Below, piece by piece: positions 26,985 through 36,327 of a stretch of DNA of 64,000 nucleotides (position 1 is its first letter; every line of letters starts with the position of its first letter). Position numbers and translations under genes: made by a program. The DNA is taken from positions 3,943,001 through 4,007,000 of the forward strand of contig CP104793.1 in NCBI GenBank assembly GCA_025916135.1, written 5' to 3'. The DNA comes from Rhodobacteraceae bacterium D3-12 (GTDB lineage Bacteria > Pseudomonadota > Alphaproteobacteria > Rhodobacterales > Rhodobacteraceae). The notes beneath the pieces were generated by a model that did no database searches, had not been told where the DNA came from, and worked only from the letters and a program-made list of their open reading frames with translations.

Positions 26985-28382
26985 ATGGCAACGATTACCA
27001 ATCACATGCCCACAGCCGAACTTCAGGCTCTTGATGCAGCGCATCACATGCACCCTTTCACTATGGGTGATGACCTCTCGAAAAAGGGCGCACGCGTTAT
27101 TACGAGGGCCGATGGAGTTACGCTAACAGATAGCGAAGGCAATCAAATTCTCGATGCAATGGCCGGGCTTTGGTGTGTGAATATCGGCTATGGTCGTAAT
27201 GAGCTTGCCGACGCCGCTGCCCGCCAGATCCGCGAATTGCCTTACTATAACACCTTCTTCCAAACGACGCATGTGCCTGCCATTGCTCTTGGCGCGAAGC
27301 TTGCTGAACTGGCGCCTGGCGATTTGAACCATGTCTTCTTTGCAGGGTCAGGGTCCGAAGCCAACGACACCAATATCCGTATGGTGCGCACGTATTGGGC
27401 GCAAAAAGGTCAGCCGGAGAAGAAGATCATCATCTCTCGCAAGAACGCCTACCATGGATCATCAGTGGGCAGCGCATCGCTTGGCGGCATGCCCCCCATG
27501 CACGCGCAAGGCGGCCTTCCGATACCGGACATCCACCACATTGATCAGCCCAATTGGTGGGCCGAAGGGGGCGACAGCTCGCCCGAAGAGTTCGGCCTGC
27601 AACGCGCCCGCGCGCTGGAAGAGGCCATACACGAACTCGGAGAAGACAAGGTTGCGGCCTTTATTGCTGAGCCGATTCAAGGCGCGGGCGGTGTGATTGT
27701 CCCGCCTCAGACCTATTGGCCCGAAATCCAACGCATCTGTGACAAGTATGAGATTCTTCTGATTGCTGACGAAGTGATTTGTGGATTTGGACGCACGGGG
27801 CAATGGTTCGGCAGTCAAAGCCTGAATATCCGCCCCGATATCATGACAATCGCCAAAGGGCTAAGCTCGGGCTATGCGCCGATTGGCGGGTCGATGGTAT
27901 CAGACGAAGTCGCTAGCGTGATCAATGCCTGCGAATTCAATCATGGCTACACCTATTCCGGCCATCCGGTTGCCGCGGCGGTCGCGCTTGAAAACCTGCG
28001 CCTGATGGAAGAGGAAAAAATTGTCGAAAAGGTTGGCGCGGAAACTGCCCCTTATCTCAAGGCAAAATGGGATGGTCTTGTCGAGCATCCGCTTGTAGGC
28101 GAAGCAAAAATCTTTGGCATGATGGGGTCGATTGCCTTGACACCGCACAAGGAAAGCCGCGCCGCTTTTGCTGCGGGCGCCGGAACCGCAGGGCTTGCTT
28201 GTCGCGAGCGTTGCTTTGCCAATAACCTGATCATGCGCCACGTTGGCGACCGGATGGTGATTTCGCCGCCGCTTGTCATCTCGAAAGATGAGATCGATTC
28301 TATGATTGAACGGGTCTGGACATCGCTGGATGAGTGTCATGCCCAGTTGAAAAATGACGGGTTAATGAAGGCGGCGAGCTAA
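26985..28382 (+). CDS. Polyamine:pyruvate aminotransferase (SpuC-like)
   Basis: 465-aa class III transaminase closely resembling putrescine/spermidine:pyruvate aminotransferases. Motifs: FAGSGSEANDTNIRMVRTYW, EPIQGAGGVIVPPQTYWPE, LLIADEVICGFGRTGQW, and the PLP Lys in MTIAKGLSSGYAPIGG. The N-terminus AAHHMHPFTMGDDLSKKG is typical of SpuC. It would convert putrescine to 4-aminobutanal with pyruvate as acceptor. It shares an operator-like element with potF and is a distant paralogue of the gene at 19406-20758. Confidence 0.9.
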   Translation: MATITNHMPTAELQALDAAHHMHPFTMGDDLSKKGARVITRADGVTLTDSEGNQILDAMAGLWCVNIGYGRNELADAAARQIRELPYYNTFFQTTHVPAIALGAKLAELAPGDLNHVFFAGSGSEANDTNIRMVRTYWAQKGQPEKKIIISRKNAYHGSSVGSASLGGMPPMHAQGGLPIPDIHHIDQPNWWAEGGDSSPEEFGLQRARALEEAIHELGEDKVAAFIAEPIQGAGGVIVPPQTYWPEIQRICDKYEILLIADEVICGFGRTGQWFGSQSLNIRPDIMTIAKGLSSGYAPIGGSMVSDEVASVINACEFNHGYTYSGHPVAAAVALENLRLMEEEKIVEKVGAETAPYLKAKWDGLVEHPLVGEAKIFGMMGSIALTPHKESRAAFAAGAGTAGLACRERCFANNLIMRHVGDRMVISPPLVISKDEIDSMIERVWTSLDECHAQLKNDGLMKAAS

Positions 28383-28419
28383 GGAGCGTCAAATCGCACG
28401 CTTCCGGCCTCGGCTGCTG

Positions 28420-28516
28420 CCTTTTTCTTGGTCAATTGGTGGATTTTGCCCTCAAATGACGCAAATTGGTTGCATTGTGGTTTTGCACCCGTTTTAGTTG
28501 GTGACCAAGAAAAAGG
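28420..28516. repeat. 15-bp perfect inverted repeat flanking a 67-bp interval
   Basis: CCTTTTTCTTGGTCA at 28420-28434 and TGACCAAGAAAAAGG at 28502-28516. It occupies most of the gap between the aminotransferase and the second ABC operon, and the right arm ends 37 bp before its start codon. It may be an extended leader hairpin or paired protein-binding sites. Confidence 0.7.
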
Positions 28517-28553
28517 GCAAAGCCCGTATAATTGAACCAACAGGGAGCCAGTT

Positions 28554-29654
28554 TTGGCCGCTTCGCAGAACTCAGATGCGTTCGTCGAATTCGAACGCGT
28601 GCAAAAAAGCTATGACGGGGAATCTCTCGTCGTCAAAGACCTTAACCTGACAATGCCAAAGGGCGAGTTTCTGACCATGCTGGGGCCATCCGGGTCTGGC
28701 AAGACAACTTGCCTTATGATGCTCGCCGGTTTCGAGACCGCAACCCATGGCGAGATCAAGCTTGACGGACAGCCGATCAATAACATCCCACCGCATAAGC
28801 GCGGTATCGGGATGGTGTTCCAGAATTACGCGCTGTTTCCGCACATGACGATCGAAGAGAACCTGTCTTTTCCTCTGGAAGTGCGCAACATCGGCAAATC
28901 CGACCGTGAGGCCAAGATCAAACGCGCGCTGGATATGGTGGAAATGGGCGCCTTTGGTGCGCGTCGACCAGCGCAGCTTTCTGGTGGTCAGCAACAGCGG
29001 ATCGCCCTAGCCCGCGCATTGGTGTTTGAGCCTGAACTGGTTTTGATGGATGAACCACTTGGCGCGCTCGACAAGCAATTGCGCGAAAAGATGCAGTTCG
29101 AGATTACCCACCTTGCTCATAACCTCGGTATCACAGTGGTTTATGTGACCCACGACCAAACCGAAGCTCTGACCATGTCAGACCGTGTTGCCGTGTTCGA
29201 GGATGGCCGAATTCAACAACTCGATCCGCCAGATACGCTTTATGAAGAACCGAAGAATAGCTTCGTGGCCCAGTTCATAGGCGAAAACAACACGCTCGAA
29301 GGCGTCGTCAAGGAGATCAACGGCGAGGTTGCCCTTGTTCAGTTGGATGACGGGGGGCTTATTGATTGCAAGCCGATCAACGTCAGCAAACCCGGCGAGC
29401 GCACGCGTGTTTCGATCCGCCCGGAGCGGGTGGAATACAACAAGGACCGCCTTCAGGAAGGTGTGCACACGCTGAAGGCCGAAGTGCTTGAATTCATCTA
29501 CATGGGCGACATTTTTCGCACGCGACTGCGCGTGGCGGGGAATGACGAATTTATCGTCAAAACCCGGAACGCTCCTGATCAGGAGCGCCTGAAACCCGGA
29601 CAGCAAATCGAAATCGGTTGGCTGCCTCAGGACTGCCGGGCGCTTGACGCCTAA
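28554..29654 (+). CDS. Polyamine-type ABC transporter ATPase (second system)
   Basis: 366-aa ATP-binding subunit of a PotA/PotG-like importer. Walker A MLGPSGSGKTT, signature LSGGQQQRIALARA, Walker B LVLMDEPLGALD, switch YVTHDQTEAL, then a TOBE domain with RVSIRPERVEYN. The start is TTG at 28554, chosen because AGGGAG sits 6 nt upstream and no ATG or GTG fits. It heads an operon with a binding protein and two permeases. Confidence 0.93.
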   Translation: MAASQNSDAFVEFERVQKSYDGESLVVKDLNLTMPKGEFLTMLGPSGSGKTTCLMMLAGFETATHGEIKLDGQPINNIPPHKRGIGMVFQNYALFPHMTIEENLSFPLEVRNIGKSDREAKIKRALDMVEMGAFGARRPAQLSGGQQQRIALARALVFEPELVLMDEPLGALDKQLREKMQFEITHLAHNLGITVVYVTHDQTEALTMSDRVAVFEDGRIQQLDPPDTLYEEPKNSFVAQFIGENNTLEGVVKEINGEVALVQLDDGGLIDCKPINVSKPGERTRVSIRPERVEYNKDRLQEGVHTLKAEVLEFIYMGDIFRTRLRVAGNDEFIVKTRNAPDQERLKPGQQIEIGWLPQDCRALDA

Positions 29655-29760
29655 ATAGCGGAATTGCCGGGCGCTTGATACGTCCCGGTTTAACCCAGGC
29701 GCGACCAATGCCCGGAAAGTTGTGCCATGTATCAGAAACCGGGAGACTAGGGAGTACCAA

Positions 29761-30835
29761 ATGAAATTTACAAAAACTCTCCTTGCCAGCACCGCCTTTG
29801 CCTTTGTGGCAAACGTTGCAACGGCAGGTGAAATCACTGTGGTAAGCTGGGGCGGTTCCTATACCAAGTCTCAGGTTGAAGCCTATCACAAGCCTTGGAT
29901 CGCCAAGACTGGCAATAGCATCGTGTCAGAAGACTACAACGGTGGTCTGGCCGAAGTGAAAGCCCAAGTTGAAGCAGGCAATGTGACCTGGGATCTTGTG
30001 GATGTGGAGCTGTCGGATGCTGTGCGCGGCTGTGACGAAGGGTTGCTGGAACCCATCGACAAGTCGATCTTGCCGCCCGCCCCCGATGGCACCCCTGCCG
30101 AGCAAGACTTCCTTGAAGGTGCGCTGCCTGAGTGTGCGGTTGCCAACATCGTTTGGTCGACCGTCTTCGCCTATGACAGCTCAAAAACCGAAGGCGTTGG
30201 CGGCATCGTGGACTTCTTTGACCTTGAGAAGTTCCCGGGCAAGCGCGGTCTTCGTAAATCGCCCAAGGCGACCCTTGAAATGGCTCTGATGGCCGATGGC
30301 GTTGCCCCCGGCGACGTTTACGAAGTGCTGAGCACTGCCGAAGGTGTTGACCGGGCGTTTGCCAAGCTCGACACCATCAAAGATTCGGTTGTCTGGTGGG
30401 AAGCGGGCGCACAGCCGCCGCAGCTTCTGGCTGATGGCGAAGTGGTTATGACCACGGCTTATAACGGCCGTATCTTCAACGCTGCGATTGCCGAAAACAA
30501 ACCTTTCGTTGTGAACTGGGACGCGCAAATCCTTGACTTTGACCTCTGGGTCATCCCCAAAGGCGCGCCGAACAAGGGACCTCGCATTGGAATTCCTTGC
30601 CTACTCGACCGACACTCAGCGTCTGGCCGATCAGGCGGCTTGGATCTCGTATGGTCCGGCACGTAAATCTTCGGGTGCAATCGTTGGTAAGTTCAACGAC
30701 GGCAAAACCGAAATGGCGCCCCACATGCCAACATCGGAAGCTGCGCTCAAAAAAGCGCTGGTCAACGATTTTGAATTCTGGGCCGACAATCAGGACGAGC
30801 TGAACGAGCGTTTCAACGCTTGGCTGGCAAGCTAA
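29761..30835 (+). pseudogene. ABC transporter solute-binding protein (PotD/PotF-like), frameshifted
   Basis: Periplasmic binding protein with signal peptide MKFTKTLLASTAFAFVANVATA. The mature part opens GEITVVSWGGSYTKSQVEAYHKPW and contains GVGGIVDFFDLEKFPGKRGL, typical of the PotD-like branch. At 30576-30578 a GGG triplet puts ribosomes out of frame after WVIPKGAPNK. Deleting one G gives NKDLALEFLAYSTDTQRLADQ and an uninterrupted 357-aa protein ending ERFNAWLAS. Sequencing indel or recent inactivation. It lies between its ATPase and permease genes. Confidence 0.88.
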
Positions 30836-30851
30836 TCCGACCCTAAAAATC

Positions 30852-30877
30852 GGGAAGAGGGCCTGTGTCCTCTTCCC
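30852..30877 (+). terminator. Intercistronic hairpin after the second binding-protein gene
   Basis: GGGAAGAGG and CCTCTTCCC form a 9-bp stem with an 8-nt loop, 16 bp after the stop codon. The position matches that of the potF-potG hairpin, so differential expression of binding protein over permeases is likely here too. Confidence 0.65.
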
Positions 30878-30912
30878 ACCTTGCAAAGACCAAACCCAAG
30901 GCGTTGCCAAAC

Positions 30913-32312
30913 ATGAGTGATACATCCGGCCCCATCATTGCCGCCGACGGAACCCCGCTTAAGAAAAAGCTGGCTCAGACCTTGTTTCGCTCTCGTGTGC
31001 GCGCCTTTGGTTTGGTTTTTCCCCTTCTTGCCTTCATCTTGATCGCCTTCATCGTTCCGATCATCAGCCTTTTGACCCAGGCCGTATATGACGGCGAATA
31101 TGCCGATGCGATGCCGCTGACATCGCAAGCGGTCAGCACGTGGGATGGCACTTCGGAACCGACCGAGGAGATGTACAAGGCCGCGGTTCAGGACATTCTT
31201 GTTGCAATGTCGATCGAACGGCCGTTGCCGACCAAGGCTGCGGCTCGGTTGAACCGCGAGGTGTCGGGCGCGACCTCGATGACCAAGCGGCTGATCCGGG
31301 CGATTGGCAAATTCGAGCTGACCTATGACGGCAAGGAACAGCGCGTTTCTTCGATCGTCCGTGAGTTGGAAAAAGAGGACGAAAACGACAACCCGATCCT
31401 CTCGCCCGCGGAGCGCGGAAGATCGGTGAGGCGCTCGCTGCACAAGCCGTTGCGAAATATGCGCCGATGAAACCGCTGGCCGTGAAGGCCGACAAGAAAT
31501 GGGGCGACATCGAGTATTGGCGGGGCATGAAGGTGGCTGCCAAGAAGCTGACCCCCTCGTTTGTCGCTACGGCGCTGGATTACAACTATCTCTATGATGG
31601 CAGCTTTGAGAAGGCCGACGAAAACCGTCGCATCCACATCACGCTGTTCCTGCGCACCTTCGAGATCAGCCTTGTCGTGACGATTGCAACGCTGCTGCTT
31701 GGCTATCCGGTTGCGTTCCTGCTCTCGACCTTGTCGGTGCGGACATCGAACCTGTTGCTCATACTCGTGCTGCTGCCGTTCTGGACATCGCTTTTGGTGC
31801 GGACGACCGCTTGGATCGCGATGTTGCAAGGCGAAGGTGTGATGAACGATCTCTTTGTTGTGTTCGGCCTTGCCACCGATGATGACCGTTTCTCGCTTAT
31901 CTACAACAAGACCGGCACGCTTATCGCGATGACGCATATCCTGTTGCCGTTCATGATCCTGCCGCTCTATTCGGTGATGAAAACCATCCCGCCCACCTAT
32001 GTTCGCGCTGCGCGCTCGATGGGGGCGACGCCTTGGACCGCGTTCTGGCGGGTGTATTTCCCACAGTCTGTGCCGGGTATCGGCGCGGGTGCGCTGCTCG
32101 TCTTTATTCTGGCGATTGGGTATTACATCACGCCGGCCCTTGTTGGCGGGCAGGATGGGCAGATGATCTCGAATATCATCGACGACCATATGCGGCGATC
32201 TCTTAACGATAACCTCGCGGCGGCGATCTCGCTTGTTTTGCTGGTCATCGTTCTCTTCTTCTTCTGGCTCTATGACCGATTCATCGGCATCGACAACATG
32301 AAACTCGGGTGA
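30913..32312 (+). pseudogene. Polyamine-type ABC transporter permease 1 (second system), frameshifted
   Basis: The first frame has a transmembrane helix (FGLVFPLLAFILIAFIVPII) followed by an unusually long hydrophilic stretch of about 150 residues. The second frame supplies the rest of the permease: FLRTFEISLVVTIATLLLGYP, LPFWTSLLVRTTAWIAML, and the EAA-type loop RAARSMGATPWTAFWRVYFP. The break is near 31414-31418; one additional base there turns ERGRSVRRS into ERRKIGEALAAQAVAKYAPM and restores 466 aa. The start is uncertain: ATG at 30913 was preferred over GTG at 30865, which lies inside a hairpin. The long loop between helix 1 and the core is unusual for PotB-like permeases. Confidence 0.83.
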
Positions 32313-32316
32313 ATAC

Positions 32317-33561
32317 ATGAGCACCGGCGAATACAGATATATCCCTCCGAAACCTCCCGTTTGGTTCAACTTCGCGTGGCTGGCCGGGTTCGGAGCCATT
32401 ATCGGATTGTTAACGGCACAGGGGGATTTTTCGCGCTTTTTGCCCTATTTGCTGGCGGGAGCGGCCATTTTTGGAATTGTGGCGCTTGTTGCGCCCGCAG
32501 TGACCAAGAACAGCCTGCTTGCCGGGATATGCACCGCAGCGGTGTTTTTCGCGCTTGGCTGGGGCGTCTTTGCGTTCTCCTACGGGGTGTTGATGGCTGT
32601 TGTCGGGTTTTTCATGGGTCGAATGGCACTATGGCTGGCCAGCGGTAACTATCGGCTTAATCAGCCGCCCTATTCCACCAGCGGCGAGGTGCTTTGGTTC
32701 TATTCCTTCCGAACGATTTGCGGGATTATCTTTCTGTTTCTGATCACGCCGATCATCATTCTGATCCCCCTGTCGTTCAACCAAGAGCCCTATTTCAGCT
32801 TTACGCCGGGGATGCTTGCGCTCGACAGCGAGGCTTATAGCCTGCGGTGGTATTGGGATATTCTCAAGAACGGCATGGCCGCGCCCAACGCGACCGAGGG
32901 CTGGTGGGCTGACATGTGGAACAATGCCCAATGGGTGCGGTCGATCAAGAACAGCTTCTACTACGGGATCGCCTCGACCTTGCTGGCGACAACGCTTGGG
33001 ACGCTGGCGGCGATCGGGCTTAGCCGGTCGGAAATGCCGTGGCGCCGGACGGTCATGGCTGTGTTGATTTCGCCGATGATCGTGCCGCTGGTGATCACCG
33101 CGTCGGGCCTGTTCTATTTCTTCTCTGGTGTCGGGCTGGCCAAGACGGACCTCGGAATTATCTTTTCACACGCGGCACTTGGCACGCCTTTCGTAATTAT
33201 CACCGTGACTGCGACGCTGGTTGGCTTCGATCAGAGCCTGATCCGGGCGGCGGCGAATATGGGCGCCGGGCCGCTCAAGACTTTCTTCAAGGTGCAGATG
33301 CCGCTGATCCTTCCTGGTGTGATCTCTGGCGGGCTGTTTGCCTTTATCACCTCGTTCGATGAGGTGGTTGTCATGTTGCAGATGTCAGACGTGAAACAGC
33401 GCACGATCCCGCGGCAGATGTTCTCGGGTATCCGCGAACAGATCAGCCCGACGATCCTGGCTGTGGCGACGATTTTGGTCATTATTTCCATAGGCTTGCT
33501 GACGGCTGTCGAGCTGCTGCGTCGCCGGTCCGAACGGATGCGGGGCATTAGCCCGAGCTAG
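32317..33561 (+). CDS. Polyamine-type ABC transporter permease 2 (second system)
   Basis: 414 aa, much longer than the usual 260-300 for PotC/PotI. The first 120 residues add about three membrane helices (FNFAWLAGFGAIIGLLTA, YLLAGAAIFGIVALVAPAV, AAVFFALGWGVFAFSYGVLM) before a normal permease core. The core has NSFYYGIASTLLATTLGTLAAIGLSR and the EAA loop IRAAANMGAGPLKTFFKVQMPLILPG. It starts 4 bp after the first permease. With permease 1 it forms an extended pair, so this importer is structurally different from the potFGHI system. Confidence 0.9.
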   Translation: MSTGEYRYIPPKPPVWFNFAWLAGFGAIIGLLTAQGDFSRFLPYLLAGAAIFGIVALVAPAVTKNSLLAGICTAAVFFALGWGVFAFSYGVLMAVVGFFMGRMALWLASGNYRLNQPPYSTSGEVLWFYSFRTICGIIFLFLITPIIILIPLSFNQEPYFSFTPGMLALDSEAYSLRWYWDILKNGMAAPNATEGWWADMWNNAQWVRSIKNSFYYGIASTLLATTLGTLAAIGLSRSEMPWRRTVMAVLISPMIVPLVITASGLFYFFSGVGLAKTDLGIIFSHAALGTPFVIITVTATLVGFDQSLIRAAANMGAGPLKTFFKVQMPLILPGVISGGLFAFITSFDEVVVMLQMSDVKQRTIPRQMFSGIREQISPTILAVATILVIISIGLLTAVELLRRRSERMRGISPS

Positions 33562-33589
33562 GGACGTAGCGGAACGCTTGAACGCTTTG

Positions 33590-33626
33590 AACGCTTCGCC
33601 TTTGATCACAGGGCGGAGCGTTTTGC
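33590..33626 (+). terminator. Weak terminator-like hairpin with preceding GAACGCTT repeats
   Basis: AACGCTTCGCC pairs with GGCGGAGCGTT (one wobble pair), followed by TTGCG rather than a full T-tract. Three near-copies of GAACGCTT (33572-33597) run into the left arm. Probably partial termination before the SDR gene. Confidence 0.5.
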
Positions 33627-33652
33627 GTTGCGGATCAGGGAGGAGAGAACTC

Positions 33653-34444
33653 ATGGAAATTGAAGGTAAAATTGCCGTTGTCACCGGTGCGGCGCAGGGC
33701 ATCGGGCGCGCGCTTTGTGAGGCGCTGCATGCGGCGGGGGCCAAGCACGTTGTGGCGGTGGACCTGAAGCGCGAAGGTGTTGAAGAGACAGCAAAAATCA
33801 CCGGCGGGACGGCGATGGAATGCGACGTGTCGGACCAAGCCCAGATTGAGGCGATGATCGACCGGATTGAAGCCGAGATCGGGCCGATCGACCTGTTTTG
33901 CTCGAACGCCGGCATCCTGACCGGGTTGGATAAATCGTTTGAAAACATTGCCTTTGCCAGCACTGACGACTGGAACCGGGCGTGGGCTGTGAATGTGATG
34001 GCGCATGTCCATGCGGCGCGGCATCTGGTGCCGAAAATGGTGGCGCGCGGGGGTGGGTATTTCATGCACACGGCAAGCGCGGCAGGGCTGTTAAATCAAG
34101 TAGGATCAGCGGTTTACGGGGTGACCAAGCATGCCGCCGTCGGCTTTGCCGAGGCGTTGGCCTTTGGCCATAAGGACGACAACATCCGTGTCACGGTGCT
34201 TTGCCCGCAAGGGGTGGATACGGAGATGGTGCGCGGCAGCGGTGAGAACCCGGCCACGGCGGATGGAATCCTGTCTACTCAAGAGGTTGCGGAGAAAACG
34301 CTGCAAGCGATCCGGGACGAGAAGTTCCTTGTTCTGCCGCATGAATTGGTCGGAAAATACATGCACAACAAGGTCAATGATTACGACCGCTGGATCGGCG
34401 GAATGGCCAAGTTGCAGGCCGTCTATAAGAACGCCAACGGGTAA
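33653..34444 (+). CDS. Short-chain dehydrogenase/reductase
   Basis: 263-aa NAD(P)-dependent SDR. Cofactor motif VTGAAQGIGRALCEAL near residue 10, the CSNAGI (NAG) motif, and the catalytic Ser plus YGVTKHA (Tyr-x-x-x-Lys). The start follows GGGAGGAGAG. The sequence around the acidic residue after the second strand (VAVDLKREG) suggests NAD rather than NADP. The substrate is unknown. It ends the second transporter operon and could oxidise or reduce a product of the imported amine. Confidence 0.9.
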   Translation: MEIEGKIAVVTGAAQGIGRALCEALHAAGAKHVVAVDLKREGVEETAKITGGTAMECDVSDQAQIEAMIDRIEAEIGPIDLFCSNAGILTGLDKSFENIAFASTDDWNRAWAVNVMAHVHAARHLVPKMVARGGGYFMHTASAAGLLNQVGSAVYGVTKHAAVGFAEALAFGHKDDNIRVTVLCPQGVDTEMVRGSGENPATADGILSTQEVAEKTLQAIRDEKFLVLPHELVGKYMHNKVNDYDRWIGGMAKLQAVYKNANG

Positions 34445-34482
34445 AGGTTAACGCCGCAAAATCGGGCCAAAGCCGGGGGGTG

Positions 34483-34504
34483 ACTCCCGGCTGACTTTCG
34501 GCTG
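34483..34504. repeat. 11-bp tandem repeat, two copies (shared with 8798-8830)
   Basis: ACTCCCGGCTG then ACTTTCGGCTG, preceded by GGGGGTG. These are the reverse complements of the units near 8.8 kb, including the flanking C-tract. Confidence 0.78.
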
Positions 34505-34597
34505 CAATGCGTATGACATCGTGTTCTTGAATATGTTTACGCGAAATTAAGTTAATCGACCGCACGGCGCCCCCCTGCCCCGCACGAGATCATTGGA

Positions 34598-34632
34598 AAC
34601 CGGCCCCGGAAAGACTCCGGGGCCGGTTTGTT
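34598..34632. terminator. Bidirectional terminator between SDR and phoD
   Basis: AACCGGCCCCGG, loop AAAGACT, CCGGGGCCGGTT, then TGTTTG. It lies 10 bp beyond the phoD stop and about 150 bp beyond the SDR stop, so it can serve both convergent transcripts. Confidence 0.82.
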
Positions 34633-34642
34633 TGTGCGTCCT

Positions 34643-36211
34643 TTAGAGCGACAGCCCTTGGGGGTCGAGCGTGACCGAGTAAAGCTCGGTATCGGCGCGG
34701 TCCATCAGGCGGACTTTCATCTGCTGGGTGTTGGCGTCGATGTCGACGAGGCCGAAGAATTGCAGCCCGGCGGAGGGCGGCAGGTTGACCTCTCCCTTGG
34801 CCGGAGCTTTGACGTATTTCAGCTCAGGTCCGAAGGTTGCGTCGAGCGCGTTGGGGCCGAAGGTGCCGGCGTGGAGCGGGCCGGAGACGAACTCCCAAAA
34901 CGGGTCGAAGTCCTGAAACGCGGCCTTGTCCGGGTTGTAGTAATGCGCGGCGGTGTAGTGGACATCGGCGGTGAACCAGACCGTGTTCTTGATCCCCGCC
35001 GTTTTGATGAAGCGCAGAAGGTCGGAGAATTCAAGCTCGCGGCCCTTGGGTGCGCCGCCATCACCATTGGCGACGGCTTCGACGCGCTTGGCCTCTTTGT
35101 GATAGTCCCAGACGACGAGGCCGATGGGCATGTCACAGGCGATCACCTTCCATGTGGCGCGCGAATTGGTCAGCTCGCGCTTGAGCCATGCGAGTTGCTC
35201 GGCCCCCAGAACGCGGCTCTCGGGCGTCATCTCTTCCTGCATACCGTCGCTGTTGGCACCGCGATAGGAGCGCAGGTCGAGGAAGAACACATCGAGCATC
35301 GGGCCGTAGTTGATCTTGCGATAGACGCGGCCCGGTTCGGCGGGCGCATAGGAAATCGGCGTCATCTCGTGAAAGGCGCGACCGGCGCGGGCGGCCAGAA
35401 GCGGCACCGATTTCTCGCTATAGCGGTCATCTTCGGTGAGATCCTTGGAGCCGGACCAGTTGTTAACGACCTCGTGGTCATCCCATTGGTAGAAGGTCGG
35501 ACAGATGGCGTTCATCGCCTGCACGTGGTCGTCCATCATGTTGTATTTCCACTGGCCGCGGAATTCGGCGAGCGTTTCGGCGACCTTGGTTTTCTCGGGG
35601 ATGAGGACCGTGTTTTTCCAAGTGCTGCCGTCTTTGAGGTCGACCTCATCCTTGATCGGGCCATCGGCATAGATGGTATCGCCGGAATGGATGAAGAAAT
35701 CGGGCGTGTGTTTGGCCATGGTCGAATAGGTCGCCATGCCGGTATCGTCGATGCCCCAGCCCTGACCGGCGGTGTCGCCGGACCACGCAAAGCGGATGTC
35801 GCGCCGCGCGCTGGGCGCGGTGCGGAAGCGGCCGATGACCGGGTCGGACATGGCGTTGCTGTCGCTGAGGCCCTGCGCGGTGAAGCGGTAGAAGATGTCC
35901 TGATCCGCGGGCAGGCCCGAGACCATGCGTTTGACCGCAAAATCGCTTTGGGGGAGCGCATCAAGCGGGGGGAGCTTGGTCGCGTCCTTGAAGCTTTCGG
36001 TGGTGGAGACTTCCATCATCACCTTGGCGGGGCGGTCTGTGCGGGTCCAGATCATGCCGGAGTCTATGCCGACATCGCCCGATTGCACGCCATGGGTAAA
36101 GGCGGGGCGGGCCGAGGCACGAGACAGGCTTGGCATGGCGAGGGTTGTTGCGGCAAACGCTGTGCCGGAGGCGAGAAAACCGCGACGCGAGGTCTTGGGC
36201 AGCTTGAGCAT
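34643..36211 (-). CDS. phoD: Alkaline phosphatase D (PhoD family), Tat-exported
   Basis: 522-aa extracytoplasmic phosphodi/monoesterase. A twin-arginine signal (TSRRGFLASGTAFAATTLAMP) leads a PhoD N-terminal domain (FTHGVQSGDVGIDSGMIWTRTDRP) and the metal-binding catalytic domain (FAWSGDTAGQ, FFIHSGDTIYADGP, QWDDHEVVNNW, WFTADVHYTAAHYYNP). PhoD enzymes use Ca/Fe and work without zinc, so they suit marine phosphate scavenging. The ATG at 36211 follows AGGATTG; the frame runs further upstream but without homology. No Pho box was identified. Confidence 0.94.
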   Translation of the reverse strand: MLKLPKTSRRGFLASGTAFAATTLAMPSLSRASARPAFTHGVQSGDVGIDSGMIWTRTDRPAKVMMEVSTTESFKDATKLPPLDALPQSDFAVKRMVSGLPADQDIFYRFTAQGLSDSNAMSDPVIGRFRTAPSARRDIRFAWSGDTAGQGWGIDDTGMATYSTMAKHTPDFFIHSGDTIYADGPIKDEVDLKDGSTWKNTVLIPEKTKVAETLAEFRGQWKYNMMDDHVQAMNAICPTFYQWDDHEVVNNWSGSKDLTEDDRYSEKSVPLLAARAGRAFHEMTPISYAPAEPGRVYRKINYGPMLDVFFLDLRSYRGANSDGMQEEMTPESRVLGAEQLAWLKRELTNSRATWKVIACDMPIGLVVWDYHKEAKRVEAVANGDGGAPKGRELEFSDLLRFIKTAGIKNTVWFTADVHYTAAHYYNPDKAAFQDFDPFWEFVSGPLHAGTFGPNALDATFGPELKYVKAPAKGEVNLPPSAGLQFFGLVDIDANTQQMKVRLMDRADTELYSVTLDPQGLSL

Positions 36212-36327
36212 GGGGTCAATCCTTTGCTGATCCACTGGGATGATTTGCAAGGATTGGTTTAAGGCGCCTTCTGTGACGCCCAGATGTTGGCTTGGTAAAG
36301 GTTTGTGAACAGTTTTGTTAAGGGCGG

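Noticed and set aside
34628-36262. 544-codon plus-strand open frame opposite phoD
   Set aside because: Mirror of a well-supported Tat-exported PhoD gene. The translation has no recognisable domain; long antisense frames are normal in GC-rich codon-biased DNA.
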